The translations under genes were made by a program, and so were the position numbers. Source: Sphingomonas sp. URHD0057 (lineage in GTDB: Bacteria; Pseudomonadota; Alphaproteobacteria; Sphingomonadales; Sphingomonadaceae). From it: a stretch of 64,000 bases of DNA. The notes beneath the pieces are model-generated. The model did not search any database. It was not told where the DNA came from and saw nothing but the letters and a program-made list of their open reading frames with translations. Every line of letters starts with the position of its first letter. Within the stretch, counting starts at the first letter, position 1. Shown here piece after piece: positions 36,708 to 47,248 of the stretch. The DNA lies in NCBI RefSeq assembly GCF_000620665.1, contig NZ_KK211162.1, positions 372,001 through 436,000 of the forward strand, written 5' to 3'.

Positions 36708-37802
36708 ATGAATGATTTCGACATCATCATCGTCGGCGGAGGGATTGCCGGAGCGAGCCTTGGAGCAGAGGTCGCGGCCAAGCGCCGGACCTTGATCGTC
36801 GAAGCGGAAGATCAATGCGGCTTCCATTCGACGGGACGATCCGCGGCCTTTTATCTGGAAAGCTATGGCGGCCCCGCGATCGCGGAGTTGACCATTGCGT
36901 CCGGCCCGTTTCTAGAGCGGCCGCCGAGCGATTTCTCGGAGCGCGGCTTCCTGTTCCGCCGGGGTGGCCTCAGTCTTTCCGATGGCCCGTGGCCGGAAGT
37001 GCCGGACCGCGTCGTCGCCCTCCGAATCGAGCGGGAGGCGCTGGAGCTGATGGTGCCCGGACTTCGCCCGCGCTGGACCAGGGCATTGTTCGAGCCTGGG
37101 TGCGCCGACATCGATGTCGCGGCGCTTCATGGCGCTTTTCTTGGTCAATTCCGGCGAGCGGGCGGCACGGTCGCGACCGATTCGCGGCTCGAGCAGGCCA
37201 GCTGGTCCGATGGCGCGTGGTCGGTCTCCCTGGCCGGCAGCTCGAACCTGCGCGCCGCGATGCTCGTCGACGCGGCCGGAGCCTGGGGAGACGAGGTCGC
37301 CGTGCGCTGCGATGTCGCGCCGCTCGGGCTCGAACCCAAACGCCGAACGATGGTCCAGTTGCGGGTCGGGCGCTCCGGACTGAAGGGCCTGCCGCTCGTC
37401 AACGACGCTGGCGGGACATTCTATTTCAAGGGCGAAGGCGACCGAACGCTGTGGCTCAGCCCGCACGATGAGATTCCGAGCGCACCCGGCGATGTCGCGC
37501 CCGAAGAAATCGACATCGCCATCGCCATCGCTCGCTTTCAGGAGGTCGTCGATTGGCCGGTCGAGCAGGTCGAGCGAAGCTGGGCGGGTCTCCGGACCTT
37601 CGCTCCCGACCGCTTGCCGGTCTACGGCTTCGACCCGGCCATGCCGCAGTTCTTCTGGTGCGTTGGGCAGGGCGGGTTCGGAATCCAGACTTCGCCGGCC
37701 GCGGGAAGGCTCGCCGCGTCCCTTCTGCTCGGCCAGCCGCCCGATCCAACGGTCGCGCACATCGGCCTGGGCGCCTTTTCCCCGGCTCGCTTCAGGCGAT
37801 GA
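36708..37802 (+). CDS. FAD-dependent oxidoreductase (DadA/DAO family)
   Basis: 364 residues. The N-terminus has the FAD Rossmann loop IIIVGGGIAGASLGAE and the following CGFHSTGRSAAFY segment; the C-terminus has FFWCVGQGGFGIQTSPAAG, the second FAD motif of D-amino-acid-oxidase-type proteins. It would oxidise an amine or 2-hydroxy acid; the substrate is unknown. It starts 51 bases from cpaA, divergent, and ends before a strong hairpin. Confidence 0.9.
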   Translation: MNDFDIIIVGGGIAGASLGAEVAAKRRTLIVEAEDQCGFHSTGRSAAFYLESYGGPAIAELTIASGPFLERPPSDFSERGFLFRRGGLSLSDGPWPEVPDRVVALRIEREALELMVPGLRPRWTRALFEPGCADIDVAALHGAFLGQFRRAGGTVATDSRLEQASWSDGAWSVSLAGSSNLRAAMLVDAAGAWGDEVAVRCDVAPLGLEPKRRTMVQLRVGRSGLKGLPLVNDAGGTFYFKGEGDRTLWLSPHDEIPSAPGDVAPEEIDIAIAIARFQEVVDWPVEQVERSWAGLRTFAPDRLPVYGFDPAMPQFFWCVGQGGFGIQTSPAAGRLAASLLLGQPPDPTVAHIGLGAFSPARFRR

Positions 37803-37815
37803 TCGAATGGCCGTT

Positions 37816-37843
37816 GGGGGAGATCACGTGCCAGATCTCCCCC
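37816..37843. terminator. Perfect 10-bp hairpin after the FAD oxidoreductase gene
   Basis: GGGGGAGATC (37816-37825) and GATCTCCCCC (37834-37843) flank the loop ACGTGCCA, 13 bases after the stop. It has no T run on either strand. It may end or protect the transcript, and separates the convergent oxidoreductase and rnhA genes. Confidence 0.5.
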
Positions 37844-37921
37844 CACCGCCCCCCCACAGGGTTGAAAAGAGTCGGTGATCCAGCGGTAAGACACTGAGCG
37901 CCCGGCTATTCCAAGTTAACT

Positions 37922-38389
37922 TTAGCTAGGTTGCCGCGGTCGTTGCCGGTCGGCTTCCGCGCACGCCAGGGCATCGACCCGATCATTCTCGGGGTGTCCG
38001 CTATGGCCTTTCACCCAGTGCCATTCGATCCGGTGCGGCGCGGCGGCGTCGATCAGCTCCTGCCACAGATCCGCGTTCTTCACGGGCTTTCTGTCGGAGG
38101 TGCGCCAGCCGTTCTGACGCCATTTGTGGACCCAGCGCGTGATGCCGTCCCGCACGTAAATACTGTCGGTGTGCAAGCCGACCCGGCACGGCCGCTTGAG
38201 CGCTTCGAGGCCGCGGATCGCGGCGAGCAGCTCCATCCGATTGTTGGTGGTGAGGGGCTCGCCGCCCGCAATTTCGCGTTCCTTCTTGCCCATCCGCAGC
38301 AGCACGGCCCAGCCGCCTGGTCCAGGATTGCCGCGGCACGCGCCGTCGGTGAACATTTCGACCTCGGGCAGATCCGTCACTTCAGGCAA
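37922..38389 (-). CDS. rnhA: Ribonuclease HI
   Basis: 155 residues (same as E. coli). It removes RNA from RNA-DNA hybrids. The catalytic acids are D15 ([14 protein letters not shown]), E53 ([10 protein letters not shown]), D75 (HTDSIYV) and D139 (NDRVDALA). It overlaps the ispH stop by 8 bases, so the two are probably one transcript. Confidence 0.96.
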   Translation of the reverse strand: MPEVTDLPEVEMFTDGACRGNPGPGGWAVLLRMGKKEREIAGGEPLTTNNRMELLAAIRGLEALKRPCRVGLHTDSIYVRDGITRWVHKWRQNGWRTSDRKPVKNADLWQELIDAAAPHRIEWHWVKGHSGHPENDRVDALACAEADRQRPRQPS

Positions 38390-39350
38390 CGAGCTCGCGC
38401 GGCAGCTTGAAGATCATTCGCTCGGGCGAATGGTCGGCCTGTTCCTCGGTGACTTCGAAGCGTGAGCCCAGGGCATCGACCACTTCGCGAATGAGCAGCT
38501 CCGGAGCTGAGGCGCCGGCGGTGAGGCCAAGCGTGCTGGGCTCGCCCAGCCAGTCCCAATCGATGTCGCTTGCGCGCTCGATCAACCGGGCCGGCACGCC
38601 CATCCGCTGCGCGACTTCTGCCAGGCGAAGCGAGTTGCTGCTGTTTGGAGAACCGATCACGAGCAGCTTGTCGCATTCCGGCGCGATCGCCTTGACCGCG
38701 GCCTGGCGATTCGAGGTGGCGTAACAAATGTCCTCGCTGCGCGGCGCTCGGATTTCGGGGAAGCGTGCCTTGAGCGCCGCGACGATCGCGGCGGTGTCGT
38801 CGACCGAAAGGGTGGTCTGGGTGAGGAAGGCGAGGGTGGTCGGCTCGGCAAGCTCCAGCCTTCCGACGTCCTCGACGGTCTCGATCAGCGTCATCGACCC
38901 CGACGGCACCTGGCCGAACGTGCCGATAACCTCGGGATGACCGGCATGGCCAATGAACAGGATGTGCCGGCCCTCCGCAATCAACCGCTCGGCCTGGCGA
39001 TGAACCTTGGAAACGAGCGGGCAGGTGGCATCGACGTAAGTGAGGCTCCGGTTCTGCGCTTCCGCCGGGACGGACTTGGGAACACCGTGGGCCGAGAAGA
39101 CGACGGGCCGGTCGTCCGGGACTTCGTCCAGCTCGTCGACGAACACCGCTCCCATTTCGCGCAATCGGTCGACGACGAAGCGATTGTGGACGATCTCATG
39201 CCGCACGAAGACCGGCGCGCCGAACCGCTCGAGCGCCAGCTCGACGATTTGGATCGCGCGATCGACCCCAGCGCAGAAGCCGCGCGGAGCCGCGATCAGC
39301 ACGCGCAGTGGGGGCAGAGAGGGCGCTCGGTTCAGCATCGGGAAAGGCAT
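38382..39350 (-). CDS. ispH: 4-hydroxy-3-methylbut-2-enyl diphosphate reductase
   Basis: 322 residues; last step of the MEP isoprenoid pathway, making IPP and DMAPP. The [4Fe-4S] cysteines are C26 ([12 protein letters not shown]), C110 ([12 protein letters not shown]) and C209 ([10 protein letters not shown]). GSPNSSNS is also conserved. The ATG at 39350 is chosen because GAAGG lies 5 bases upstream; ATG 39338 has no ribosome site. Divergent from the lipoprotein gene. Confidence 0.96.
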   Translation of the reverse strand: MPFPMLNRAPSLPPLRVLIAAPRGFCAGVDRAIQIVELALERFGAPVFVRHEIVHNRFVVDRLREMGAVFVDELDEVPDDRPVVFSAHGVPKSVPAEAQNRSLTYVDATCPLVSKVHRQAERLIAEGRHILFIGHAGHPEVIGTFGQVPSGSMTLIETVEDVGRLELAEPTTLAFLTQTTLSVDDTAAIVAALKARFPEIRAPRSEDICYATSNRQAAVKAIAPECDKLLVIGSPNSSNSLRLAEVAQRMGVPARLIERASDIDWDWLGEPSTLGLTAGASAPELLIREVVDALGSRFEVTEEQADHSPERMIFKLPRELVA

Positions 39351-39430
39351 GTAAGCCTTCGCTTGCAGCCATAGAAGGCCCTTCCTATGAACGCGCAGAC
39401 CAATTCCGATCTCGTAAGGATTTCGCACTC

Positions 39431-40069
39431 GTGAAGCTTCGCCTCACCGCCCTGCTCGCCTTGACCATGCTCGCCGGCTGCCGCCACACCGGGGACATCG
39501 ATGAAGAAACGCAGGGTGTCTACGCCGTGCGGAGCACCTGCCCCATCCTCGGCGTGCCGTCCGGGACCGGCGACATCACCTTGTTCAATCCGCCGAGCAG
39601 CACGGATTCGCGGGCCATCGACGTAACCGCGACGGTCACGGATGTCCGCGGGACCTGCCAGGACGCGGGCAATGACGTCGTCTCGACCGCCACCTTCACG
39701 GTCGTTGCGTTGCGGCGCGATGCCGGCTCGGCGCGCCAGGTCCTGCTCCCCTATTTCGACGTCGCGCTGCAGGGCGGCACCAGGGTGGTCGCCAAGCAGA
39801 TCGGCCAGGCCGCGGTCAATTTCGCTGCCGGCGACATTCACGGCTGGACGCGCATTCAGACGACGGTGCGCGTCAACCGCGGCGCGGCGACTCTTCCGGC
39901 GAGTGTTCGCGCCGCGATCACGCGCGAGCGCAAGCCCGGCGACCCGCAGGCCGCGCTCGATCCTCTGTCCGATCCAGCGGTCCGCCTGGCGGTGGCCAAC
40001 GCAACCTTCGAGCATCTCGTCGGATTCCAGCTGACGCAGGAGCAGATCCGCTACAACGCCACGCGTTGA
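39431..40069 (+). CDS. Putative lipoprotein, hypothetical
   Basis: 212 residues. It starts with GTG at 39431 (AAGGA 10 bases upstream) and has a signal with lipobox MLAGC (C17), so it is probably an outer-membrane lipoprotein. The mature part is beta-rich ([27 protein letters not shown]). A Cys pair (about residues 34 and 75) could form a disulfide. I do not recognise a named domain. It lies between ispH and the glycine riboswitch. Confidence 0.75.
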   Translation: MKLRLTALLALTMLAGCRHTGDIDEETQGVYAVRSTCPILGVPSGTGDITLFNPPSSTDSRAIDVTATVTDVRGTCQDAGNDVVSTATFTVVALRRDAGSARQVLLPYFDVALQGGTRVVAKQIGQAAVNFAAGDIHGWTRIQTTVRVNRGAATLPASVRAAITRERKPGDPQAALDPLSDPAVRLAVANATFEHLVGFQLTQEQIRYNATR

Positions 40070-40133
40070 CTCGGCGCGTGGGCGCGGCCAAGGCGTGCCG
40101 CGTCGCCGGTGTCCGCAGGGATGCCGGGAGGCC

Positions 40134-40285
40134 GCGCGGGAGAGTCCGTCCTAGACGGCGCCGAAGGAGCAACCGCCCCCGGAATCTCTCAGGCCAAAGG
40201 ACCGCGCGCGCCTGACAGTCTGGAAAGAGCCCACCGCAGTGGGCCGCCGAAGGGGCAAAGCTCTCAGGCGCTAAGGACAGACGGG
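40134..40285 (+). ncRNA. Tandem glycine riboswitch
   Basis: Two glycine aptamers in series. The first spans about 40134-40207, closed by GCGCGG/CCGCGC, with GGAGAG and ATCTCTCAGGCCAAAGGACCG-type core sequence. The second spans about 40218-40282, closed by GTCTG/CAGAC, with AAAGAGC and GCTCTCAGGCGCTAAGGACAG-type core. A hairpin GCGTC-GGGA-GACGC (40299-40312) follows in the expression platform, with no U run. In this class glycine binding turns on the gcv genes; control here is more likely at translation. Confidence 0.95.
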
Positions 40286-40345
40286 GGCGGCAGCTGAAGC
40301 GTCGGGAGACGCCTTGGCCGTCGCACCATTTGCCGGAGCGCATGA

Positions 40346-41545
40346 ATGAGCAAGGAAGTCCACAGCGGCCCGACCGACGAGACCCAAGCGCGGGGCACGC
40401 CGTATAGCGGCGATCCCCAGGGCGGCGCGGAAGTAACCCAGGATCCACTCGACAAGCTCCCGCTCGACGCCTGGCACCGCGCCAGGGGCGGACGAATGGT
40501 GCCGTTCGCGGGCTACGAAATGCCGGTCCAGTACGAAGGCATCATCGCCGAGCATAACTGGACGCGCGAAAACGCCGGCCTGTTCGACGTCAGTCACATG
40601 GGCCAGCTGCTGGTGCACGGGAAGGGTGCGGATACCGCGCTCGAGAAGCTGCTCCCGGGCGACCTTCAGTCAGCCCCGGATATGAAGCCCAAATATTCGC
40701 TGTTGCTCGAGGACAATGGCGGGATCGTCGATGACCTGATGGCGACGCGCCGCGGCGAGGACTTCTACGTCGTCGTCAACGGCGCCACCAAGCACGGCGA
40801 CATGGACTATCTGCGGCGGCGCCTGCCAGCGACCGTCGTCGTCGATTACATGAAGGAACAGGCGCTCCTCGCGCTTCAGGGGCCGCGCGCCGCCGAAGTC
40901 CTCGAAACGATTGTTCCCGGCGTCGCCGACCTCGGTTTCATGCAGGGCGCGCCGTTCAATTGGCAGGGGCACAATCTGTGGATCAGCCGGTCCGGCTACA
41001 CCGGCGAGGACGGGTTCGAGATTTCGGTCCCCGCCGTCGCCGCCGCAGACATTGCCGACGCGATTGTCGCGCACGATGCAGCAAAGCCGATCGGCCTCGG
41101 TGCGCGCGACTCGCTGCGCCTCGAAGCCGGCCTGCCCCTCTACGGCCACGACATCGATCATGAGACGACGCCGGTGATGGCCGGGCTGACCTTTGCGATC
41201 AACAAACGCCGCCGCGCCGAAGGCGGGTTCGCGGGCGCGATGCGCATTCTCGCCGAGTTGGAGAACGGCCCGCCGCAGAAGCGCGTGGGCTTCGTTATCG
41301 ACGGGCGCCAGCCGGTGCGTGAAGGCGCGCTCGTGCTGGACGGCGAAGGCAATGAGATCGGCAGGATCACCAGCGGCGGCTTCTCACCCTCGCTCGGACG
41401 GCCGATCGCCATGGGTTATGCGGCAACGCCGTTCGCCGAGGTCGGCACGGCACTAAAGCTCGAGCAGCGCGGCAAGCTGTTCGAAGCCACAGTCGCCACG
41501 ATGCCCTTCGTCCCCCACCGCTATCACCGCAAGGGAGCCGCCTGA
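40346..41545 (+). CDS. gcvT: Glycine cleavage system T protein (aminomethyltransferase)
   Basis: 399 residues. It moves the aminomethyl carbon from lipoyl-GcvH to tetrahydrofolate, releasing ammonia. Core motifs: [54 protein letters not shown]. An unusual, hydrophilic 35-residue N-terminal extension precedes [12 protein letters not shown]; no other in-frame start is available that would remove it. Downstream of the glycine riboswitch; one-base overlap with gcvH. Confidence 0.95.
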   Translation: MSKEVHSGPTDETQARGTPYSGDPQGGAEVTQDPLDKLPLDAWHRARGGRMVPFAGYEMPVQYEGIIAEHNWTRENAGLFDVSHMGQLLVHGKGADTALEKLLPGDLQSAPDMKPKYSLLLEDNGGIVDDLMATRRGEDFYVVVNGATKHGDMDYLRRRLPATVVVDYMKEQALLALQGPRAAEVLETIVPGVADLGFMQGAPFNWQGHNLWISRSGYTGEDGFEISVPAVAAADIADAIVAHDAAKPIGLGARDSLRLEAGLPLYGHDIDHETTPVMAGLTFAINKRRRAEGGFAGAMRILAELENGPPQKRVGFVIDGRQPVREGALVLDGEGNEIGRITSGGFSPSLGRPIAMGYAATPFAEVGTALKLEQRGKLFEATVATMPFVPHRYHRKGAA

Positions 41546-41916
41546 TGACCGTCTATTTCACCAAAGACCATGAATGGATCCGGGTCGACGGCGACACCGC
41601 GACCGTTGGCATTTCGGACCATGCGCAGGAGGCGCTGGGCGACATCGTCTTCGCCGAGGTGCCCGAAGCCGGAAAGCGCCTGAATAAGGGCCAGGAAGCC
41701 GCGGTCGTCGAATCCGTGAAGGCAGCCTCCGACGTTTACGCCCCCGTTTCGGGCGAGGTGATCGAGGGCAATGCCGCGATCGCCGACGATCCCGCGGTCA
41801 TCAACCGCGATCCCGAGGGCGACGGCTGGTTCTTCAAGCTCAGGCTCGACGACACGGGCGAGCTCGACGGCCTGATGGACGAGGGCGCCTATCGCGAGTG
41901 GGTGAAGACGCTTTGA
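41545..41916 (+). CDS. gcvH: Glycine cleavage system H protein
   Basis: 123 residues. The lipoyl carrier of the glycine cleavage complex. The lipoyl lysine is K59 in [10 protein letters not shown]; the flanking glycines ([20 protein letters not shown]) are conserved. Its start overlaps the gcvT stop (TGATG), and its end overlaps the methyltransferase gene. Confidence 0.97.
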   Translation: MTVYFTKDHEWIRVDGDTATVGISDHAQEALGDIVFAEVPEAGKRLNKGQEAAVVESVKAASDVYAPVSGEVIEGNAAIADDPAVINRDPEGDGWFFKLRLDDTGELDGLMDEGAYREWVKTL

Positions 41917-42662
41917 AGCCCACCGTAATCTCGACCAGCAAATGGGACGCGGCCGACTATGCCAAGGTTGGCGGCTTCGTTGCCGAACTTGGCGGCGCTG
42001 CCCTTGACCTGCTCGACCCCCAGCCGGGCGAGCACATCCTCGACGTCGGCTGCGGTGACGGCACGCTGACGGTCAAGATCGTCGAGCGCGGGGCCACTGT
42101 GGTTGGGATCGACAATTCGCTCGAGATGATCGGCGCGGCACGCGAAAAGGGGCTCGACGCGCGGCTGATGGACGCCGCCGACATGAAGTTCAGCGAATCG
42201 TTCGATGCCGCCTTCTCCAATGCCACGCTCCACTGGGTCCTCGACAAGGAACGCGCAGCGCGCGCGATCTGGTTCGCGCTCCAGCCAGGCGGGCGCTTCG
42301 CCGGTGAGATGGGCGGCGAGGGCAACATTCAGAAGCTGCGCGAGGCGCTCGATGAGGAGCTGATCCTCCGGGGCTATCCGCCGCCGGTCGACGCGAGCAA
42401 TTGGTACGCCTCGCCCGAAGAGTTCGCCGAAGTTTACGAACGCGCCGGCTTCCGCGAGATCGACGCTCGGCTGATCGAGCGTCCGACTCCCATCGAGCAC
42501 GGCATTGCCGCCTGGGTCATGACCTTCCGCAAGGGCTGGCTCGACCGCGCCGGCGTGCCCGATGAGGAGCGCGTCTCGATCGCCTCCGCAATTGCCGACC
42601 ACGTCGGTTCCGATGTCGCCGACTACGTTCGTCTCCGCTTCATCATGAGAAAGCCCGACTGA
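41913..42662 (+). CDS. Class I SAM-dependent methyltransferase inside the gcv operon
   Basis: About 249 residues. SAM motif I is [13 protein letters not shown], motif [12 protein letters not shown], then [12 protein letters not shown] and [11 protein letters not shown], a layout like trans-aconitate methyltransferase. It overlaps the gcvH stop (TTG 41913 inside TTTGA; GTG 41898 is an alternative) and its TGA overlaps the gcvPA ATG, so it is translated with the gcv proteins under riboswitch control. The methyl acceptor is not known. Confidence 0.85.
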   Translation: MKPTVISTSKWDAADYAKVGGFVAELGGAALDLLDPQPGEHILDVGCGDGTLTVKIVERGATVVGIDNSLEMIGAAREKGLDARLMDAADMKFSESFDAAFSNATLHWVLDKERAARAIWFALQPGGRFAGEMGGEGNIQKLREALDEELILRGYPPPVDASNWYASPEEFAEVYERAGFREIDARLIERPTPIEHGIAAWVMTFRKGWLDRAGVPDEERVSIASAIADHVGSDVADYVRLRFIMRKPD

Positions 42663-44020
42663 TGCGTTATTTGCCGCTGAGCGACGCCGATCGCAGCGAG
42701 ATGCTGCGGGTGGTTGGCGCAAGCTCGATCGACGATCTTTTCCGCGACGTGCCCGAGGCCGCGCGTCTCAGCGGCCCGATCGAGGGCCTGCCGATGCACG
42801 CGTCGGAAATGGCGGTCGAGCGGCACATGACCGCCCTGTCGCGCAAGAACATGGTCGCGGGCGACGTCCCCTTCTTCCTCGGCTGCGGCGCTTACAAGCA
42901 TCACATTCCCGCGAGCGTCGACCACATCATCCAGCGCGGCGAGTTCCTGACCAGTTACACGCCCTACCAGCCCGAGATCGCACAGGGCACGCTGCAGATG
43001 ATGTTCGAATTCCAGTCGCAGGTCGCGCGCCTGTTCGGCTGCGAGGTGGCCAACGCCTCGATGTACGACGGCTCAACCGCGATGTGGGAAGCGATCGTCA
43101 TGGCCCACCGCATCACGCGGCGGAACAAGACGATTATCTCGTCGGGTGTGCACCCGCATTACGTCAGCGTCGCGAAGACGATGGCCAAGTTCACCGAGGA
43201 CCGGCTCGAGACCGCGTTTCCGGAGCTGGATGCCGAAACGGACGCCGCTCGCCTGATCGCCAGCATCGACGATGAAACCAATGCTGTCGTCGTCCAATAT
43301 CCCGACATTCTTGGCCGGATCACCGACCTGACGCCGATTGCGGAAGCTGCGCATGCCGCCGGGGCACTACTGATCGCAGTGGTCACCGAGCCGGTCGCAC
43401 TGGGGCTAATTAAATCGCCGGGCGAAATGGGCGCCGACATCGTTGTCGGCGAGGGCCAGAGCATCGGCGTCGGGCTACAGTTCGGCGGGCCCTATGTCGG
43501 CCTGTTCGCCTGCCGCGAGAAGCATGTCCGCCAGATGCCGGGGCGGCTGGCGGGGGAGACAGTCGATGCCGAAGGCAAGCGCGGCTTCGTGCTCACGCTT
43601 TCGACCAGGGAGCAGCACATCCGCCGCGAGAAGGCGACCTCGAACATCTGCACCAGCTCGGTGCTGTGCGCGCTTGCCTTCACCGCCCACCTGACCTTGC
43701 TAGGCGAGAAGGGGCTGAGGCAACTCGCGTCACTAAATCACGCGCGCGCGCGCGAGGCCGCGGATCGACTTTCTGCGATTCCAGGAGTGGAATTGGTCAA
43801 CGACAGCTTCTTCAACGAGTTTACGCTGAAGCTGCCGGTCGAGGCTCGGCCGGCCGTCCATGCGATGGTCGAAAAAGGCGTGCTCGGCGGCGTATCGCTC
43901 GGCCGCCTCTACCCAGCCGTCGAGGTCTTGCAGAACGGGTTGGTCGTCGCGGTCACCGAGACGGTCACCGACGAGGACGTGGCTGCCCTGGAGACCGCGC
44001 TGAAGGAGATCGCCCGATGA
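42662..44020 (+). CDS. gcvPA: Glycine dehydrogenase (decarboxylating) subunit 1
   Basis: 452 residues. N-terminal half of the split P protein. Hallmarks: [37 protein letters not shown] and [13 protein letters not shown]. It pairs with gcvPB to decarboxylate glycine. It lacks the PLP lysine, as expected. Starts one base within the preceding stop and overlaps gcvPB by 4 bases. Confidence 0.97.
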   Translation: MRYLPLSDADRSEMLRVVGASSIDDLFRDVPEAARLSGPIEGLPMHASEMAVERHMTALSRKNMVAGDVPFFLGCGAYKHHIPASVDHIIQRGEFLTSYTPYQPEIAQGTLQMMFEFQSQVARLFGCEVANASMYDGSTAMWEAIVMAHRITRRNKTIISSGVHPHYVSVAKTMAKFTEDRLETAFPELDAETDAARLIASIDDETNAVVVQYPDILGRITDLTPIAEAAHAAGALLIAVVTEPVALGLIKSPGEMGADIVVGEGQSIGVGLQFGGPYVGLFACREKHVRQMPGRLAGETVDAEGKRGFVLTLSTREQHIRREKATSNICTSSVLCALAFTAHLTLLGEKGLRQLASLNHARAREAADRLSAIPGVELVNDSFFNEFTLKLPVEARPAVHAMVEKGVLGGVSLGRLYPAVEVLQNGLVVAVTETVTDEDVAALETALKEIAR

Positions 44021-45582
44021 CCGTCAATCCTTCGGGCTGGCGGCCGTCTGCGCCTGCGAACGAACAGGGCGAAGCGCAGACCGTCACCGGCAACCGTGCC
44101 TTAATGCTCGAAGAGCCGCTGATTTTCGAAATCGATGCAAGCGAGACGACCGGCGTCGATTTCGCGGACTTGCCAAAGGTCGAAACCCGGCTCGGCGGCC
44201 TCGAGCGGTCGCGGCCGATCGGATTGCCGGGCCTTTCGGAGCCCGAAGCGGTCCGCCATTACACCCGCCTCAGCCGCCAGAATTACGCGATCGATCTCGG
44301 CCTCTTCCCCTTGGGAAGCTGTACGATGAAGCACAATCCCCGCCTGAACGAGAAGGTCGCGCGGCTGCCAGGGTTTGCCGACGTCCACCCGCTCCAGCCG
44401 CAGGAGACCGTGCAGGGCGCGCTTCAGGTGGTCGACGAGCTGGCGCGATGGCTGCTCGCCCTCACCGGCATGCCTGCCGTTGCGATGAGCCCCAAGGCCG
44501 GCGCGCACGGTGAGTTGTGTGGCTTGCTGTGCATTCGGGCAGCTCTCGAAGCGCGGGGCGACAAGCGCGAGGTCGTGCTGGTTCCCGAGAGCGCGCACGG
44601 CACCAACCCGGCGACCGCGGCCTTTGCCGGCTACCGGGTCGAGAGCATTCCGGCGAACACGGCAGGACGCGTCGACCTCGACGCCTTGACGTCACGGCTC
44701 GGTCCCGATGTCGCGGCGGTGATGATCACCAACCCCAACACCTGCGGCCTGTTCGAACCGGACATGAAGGCGATCAGCGACGCGGTGCATGCCGTGGGCG
44801 CGTTCGTCTATTGCGACGGCGCCAATTTCAATGCGATCGTCGGCAAGGTCCGCCCCGGCGACTTGGGCATCGATGCGATGCACATCAACCTCCACAAGAC
44901 CTTCTCGACCCCGCATGGAGGGGGCGGGCCGGGCTCGGGTCCGGTCGTCTTGTCCGAAGCGCTGGCGCCTTACGCGCCGCTTCCGTTCGTCGAACGCAAC
45001 GGTGATGAGTTCCGCCTGGTCGAGGAAGAGACCGCGGGCGAGCATCACGGCCGGACCTTCGGCCGCATGGTCGCCTTCCACGGCCAGACGGGCATGTTCA
45101 CGCGGGCGCTGGCCTATATCCTGAGCCACGGAGCGGATGGCTTGAAACAAGTCGCCGAGGATTCGGTGCTCAACGCCAATTACATCCTGCGAAGCCTGGA
45201 AGACGTGCTCGACGCGCCCTTCGCGACGAGCGGCCCGTGCATGCACGAGGCGATCTTCTCTGACAAAGGCTTCGCTGGCGACGTCAGCACGCTCGACCTC
45301 GCCAAGGCGCTGATCGACGAAGGCTTCCATCCGATGACCATGTATTTCCCGCTGGTCGTCCACGGCGCCATGCTGATCGAGCCGACGGAGACCGAGTCCA
45401 AGGCGAGCCTCGACCAGTTCATCACGGCCCTCCGCTCGATCGCCGGGCGCGCCAAGGCCGGCGATCAGAGCCTGAAGGCCGCGCCAGTCCACGCCCCGCG
45501 CCGCCGCCTCGACGAAACGCTTGCGGCACGCAAGCCGGTCCTCACATACAAAGAGCAGGGCGCCGCTCAGGCCGCCGAGTAG
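44017..45582 (+). CDS. gcvPB: Glycine dehydrogenase (decarboxylating) subunit 2
   Basis: 521 residues. C-terminal half of the P protein, carrying PLP on K294 in [33 protein letters not shown] and [13 protein letters not shown] are also typical. The start ATG at 44017 overlaps the gcvPA stop (ATGA). Ends with an Ala-rich tail, 11 bases before the next gene. Confidence 0.97.
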   Translation: MTVNPSGWRPSAPANEQGEAQTVTGNRALMLEEPLIFEIDASETTGVDFADLPKVETRLGGLERSRPIGLPGLSEPEAVRHYTRLSRQNYAIDLGLFPLGSCTMKHNPRLNEKVARLPGFADVHPLQPQETVQGALQVVDELARWLLALTGMPAVAMSPKAGAHGELCGLLCIRAALEARGDKREVVLVPESAHGTNPATAAFAGYRVESIPANTAGRVDLDALTSRLGPDVAAVMITNPNTCGLFEPDMKAISDAVHAVGAFVYCDGANFNAIVGKVRPGDLGIDAMHINLHKTFSTPHGGGGPGSGPVVLSEALAPYAPLPFVERNGDEFRLVEEETAGEHHGRTFGRMVAFHGQTGMFTRALAYILSHGADGLKQVAEDSVLNANYILRSLEDVLDAPFATSGPCMHEAIFSDKGFAGDVSTLDLAKALIDEGFHPMTMYFPLVVHGAMLIEPTETESKASLDQFITALRSIAGRAKAGDQSLKAAPVHAPRRRLDETLAARKPVLTYKEQGAAQAAE

Positions 45583-45593
45583 GGAGTAGCCGA

Positions 45594-46100
45594 GTGCATC
45601 AATCGGGGGGAAATTGGGTCACGGCGCTCGTGCCGTTCGTCATCATCGCGGTCGTGCTCGCGCTGCGATTCCGGTCGATGAGCAAAGAGCGGCCGCTGAA
45701 GGTTGAAACCTTGTGGGTCGTTCCGGTCGTCTATCTCCTGCTTGCGGGGTCGATGCTGGTGGCGCTTCCGCCGCCACCGATCGGCTGGGGGTTGGCCGTC
45801 CTCGGGATCGGCGTCGGTGCCGCAATCGGCTGGCATCGTGGCAAATTGATCCGCATCCATCGCGACGCCGAGAGCGGTGAGCTTCGTCAGAAGGCCTCGC
45901 CCATCGCGATCGTCCTGCTGGCGGCGCTGGTCGTTCTGAAGCTCGGCGCTCGCGCCATCTTCGGCGACACCGCCGTGGGCCATCCTGGCAGCGGCGCGAT
46001 GCTGTTGACCGATGCCTTCATCGGCTTTGCACTCGGGCTTCTGTCGGCGACGCGGCTCGAACTGTTCCTGAGGGCGCGGCAAATCCCAGCGGCCCAATGA
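45594..46100 (+). CDS. CcdC-like (DUF1453) membrane protein
   Basis: 168 residues with about four or five hydrophobic helices. The loop GWHRGKLIRIHRDAESGELRQKASP resembles the conserved segment of CcdC/DUF1453 proteins, linked by name with cytochrome c biogenesis, though the role is poorly known. It starts with GTG at 45594 (AGGGAG upstream) and follows gcvPB by 11 bases, so it may be read from the gcv transcript. Stop overlaps the next start by 4 bases. Confidence 0.75.
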   Translation: MHQSGGNWVTALVPFVIIAVVLALRFRSMSKERPLKVETLWVVPVVYLLLAGSMLVALPPPPIGWGLAVLGIGVGAAIGWHRGKLIRIHRDAESGELRQKASPIAIVLLAALVVLKLGARAIFGDTAVGHPGSGAMLLTDAFIGFALGLLSATRLELFLRARQIPAAQ

Positions 46101-46744
46101 GCGATGAGAGGCGCTTCTACGAGGCGCCGAGCGCTGGCGGTCCGCTGTCCGCTCCAGCGGCGCTCCGTAACCGGGAGCCGATCGCGGCCGTGCTGGCCGA
46201 CTGGTTGCCTGAGCGCGGGACGGTGCTGGAGATTGCCAGCGGGACCGGCGAGCACGTGGTCCATTTCGCCGAAAGGTTCGGGGGGCTCGAATGGCAGCCG
46301 AGCGACCTGCACCCTGACGCCCTCGACTCGATCCGCGCCCGGCGCGCAGCAGCGGCATTGCCCAACATTCGCGAACCGGTCGCCCTCGACGCCGCAGCGG
46401 CCGCGTGGCCGATCGAACGGGCCGATGCGATCCTCAGCATCAACATGGTGCACATCAGTCCGTGGACTTCGGCGCTCGGGCTGATTGCGGGCGCTGGACG
46501 CCTCCTGCCGATCGGTGGCCCGCTCATTCTCTACGGCCCTTGGCTGAAGGACAACATTCCAACCGCGCGGAGCAATGTCGAGTTCGACGACAACCTTAAG
46601 CGACGCGATCCGGAATGGGGCCTGCGCCGGGTCGAGGATTTTGTGAGAGCGGCGCAATCGAGGAGCCTCGCGCTTGAGGACACTCGGGCGATGCCGGCCA
46701 ACAATTTGATGCTGCTGTTTCGCCGGGCAGACGGTTCGCGTTAA
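46097..46744 (+). CDS. DUF938 SAM-dependent methyltransferase
   Basis: 215 residues. The DUF938 family has the pattern FYEAPSAGGPLSAPAALRNREPI at the N-terminus, SAM motif I VLEIASGTGEHVVHFA, and SINMVHISPW, GPWLKDN and DPEWGLR, all present. The reaction is unknown. Its ATG overlaps the stop of the CcdC-like gene (ATGA), so it is translationally coupled to it. Confidence 0.88.
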   Translation: MSDERRFYEAPSAGGPLSAPAALRNREPIAAVLADWLPERGTVLEIASGTGEHVVHFAERFGGLEWQPSDLHPDALDSIRARRAAAALPNIREPVALDAAAAAWPIERADAILSINMVHISPWTSALGLIAGAGRLLPIGGPLILYGPWLKDNIPTARSNVEFDDNLKRRDPEWGLRRVEDFVRAAQSRSLALEDTRAMPANNLMLLFRRADGSR

Positions 46745-46779
46745 ACCAAGCTTTACCAAACGCGCGCTATGCGCGTGGA

Positions 46780-47199
46780 ATGGACGAAAGCAGCATCGGT
46801 CAGAATCGACGCTCGCGACGTTCGCCGGTCCTGTTGACGGCGACGATTGAGCTTGGCGGCGCCGTGCACGAGGTGAAGCTGCGTAATCTGTCGAGCGACG
46901 GCGCACTGGTCCAAGGCGCGGAAAGCCTGCCAGAATTTGCAAGCGTAACCTTTTGCCGGAAGGATCTTCGAGTCCGCGCGCGGATCGCCTGGGTCCAGGG
47001 AAGCCACGCCGGCGTTGCTTTCGAAAAGCCGCTCGAGCCTGCGGAAGTGCTCCGTCACGTGCCGCGCCGCGAGGCTAAGCCGCTGCCGTCCGAGCTGTTC
47101 AACCGGCCGGCCGTGACGCGGCACCAACTCTCGCAGGTAGAACGGCGCTGGATTCAAGACTGGATGGACAGCAACGGAACTGACCGGCCCGGCGAGTAG
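46780..47199 (+). CDS. PilZ domain protein
   Basis: 139 residues. RRSRR (RxxxR) and NLSSDGA (NxSxxG) are the two c-di-GMP-binding motifs, both intact. It is a single domain with a short charged C-terminal helix. A 6-bp hairpin (46760-46776) lies immediately upstream and covers part of GTGGA before the ATG. Likely a small c-di-GMP receptor; its position before the polysaccharide locus suggests, but does not show, a role there. Confidence 0.88.
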   Translation: MDESSIGQNRRSRRSPVLLTATIELGGAVHEVKLRNLSSDGALVQGAESLPEFASVTFCRKDLRVRARIAWVQGSHAGVAFEKPLEPAEVLRHVPRREAKPLPSELFNRPAVTRHQLSQVERRWIQDWMDSNGTDRPGE

Positions 47200-47248
47200 G
47201 TTTGCCGGATCAGCGCATCGGGCGTAGGCTCCCGACAGGGAGAGCGCG

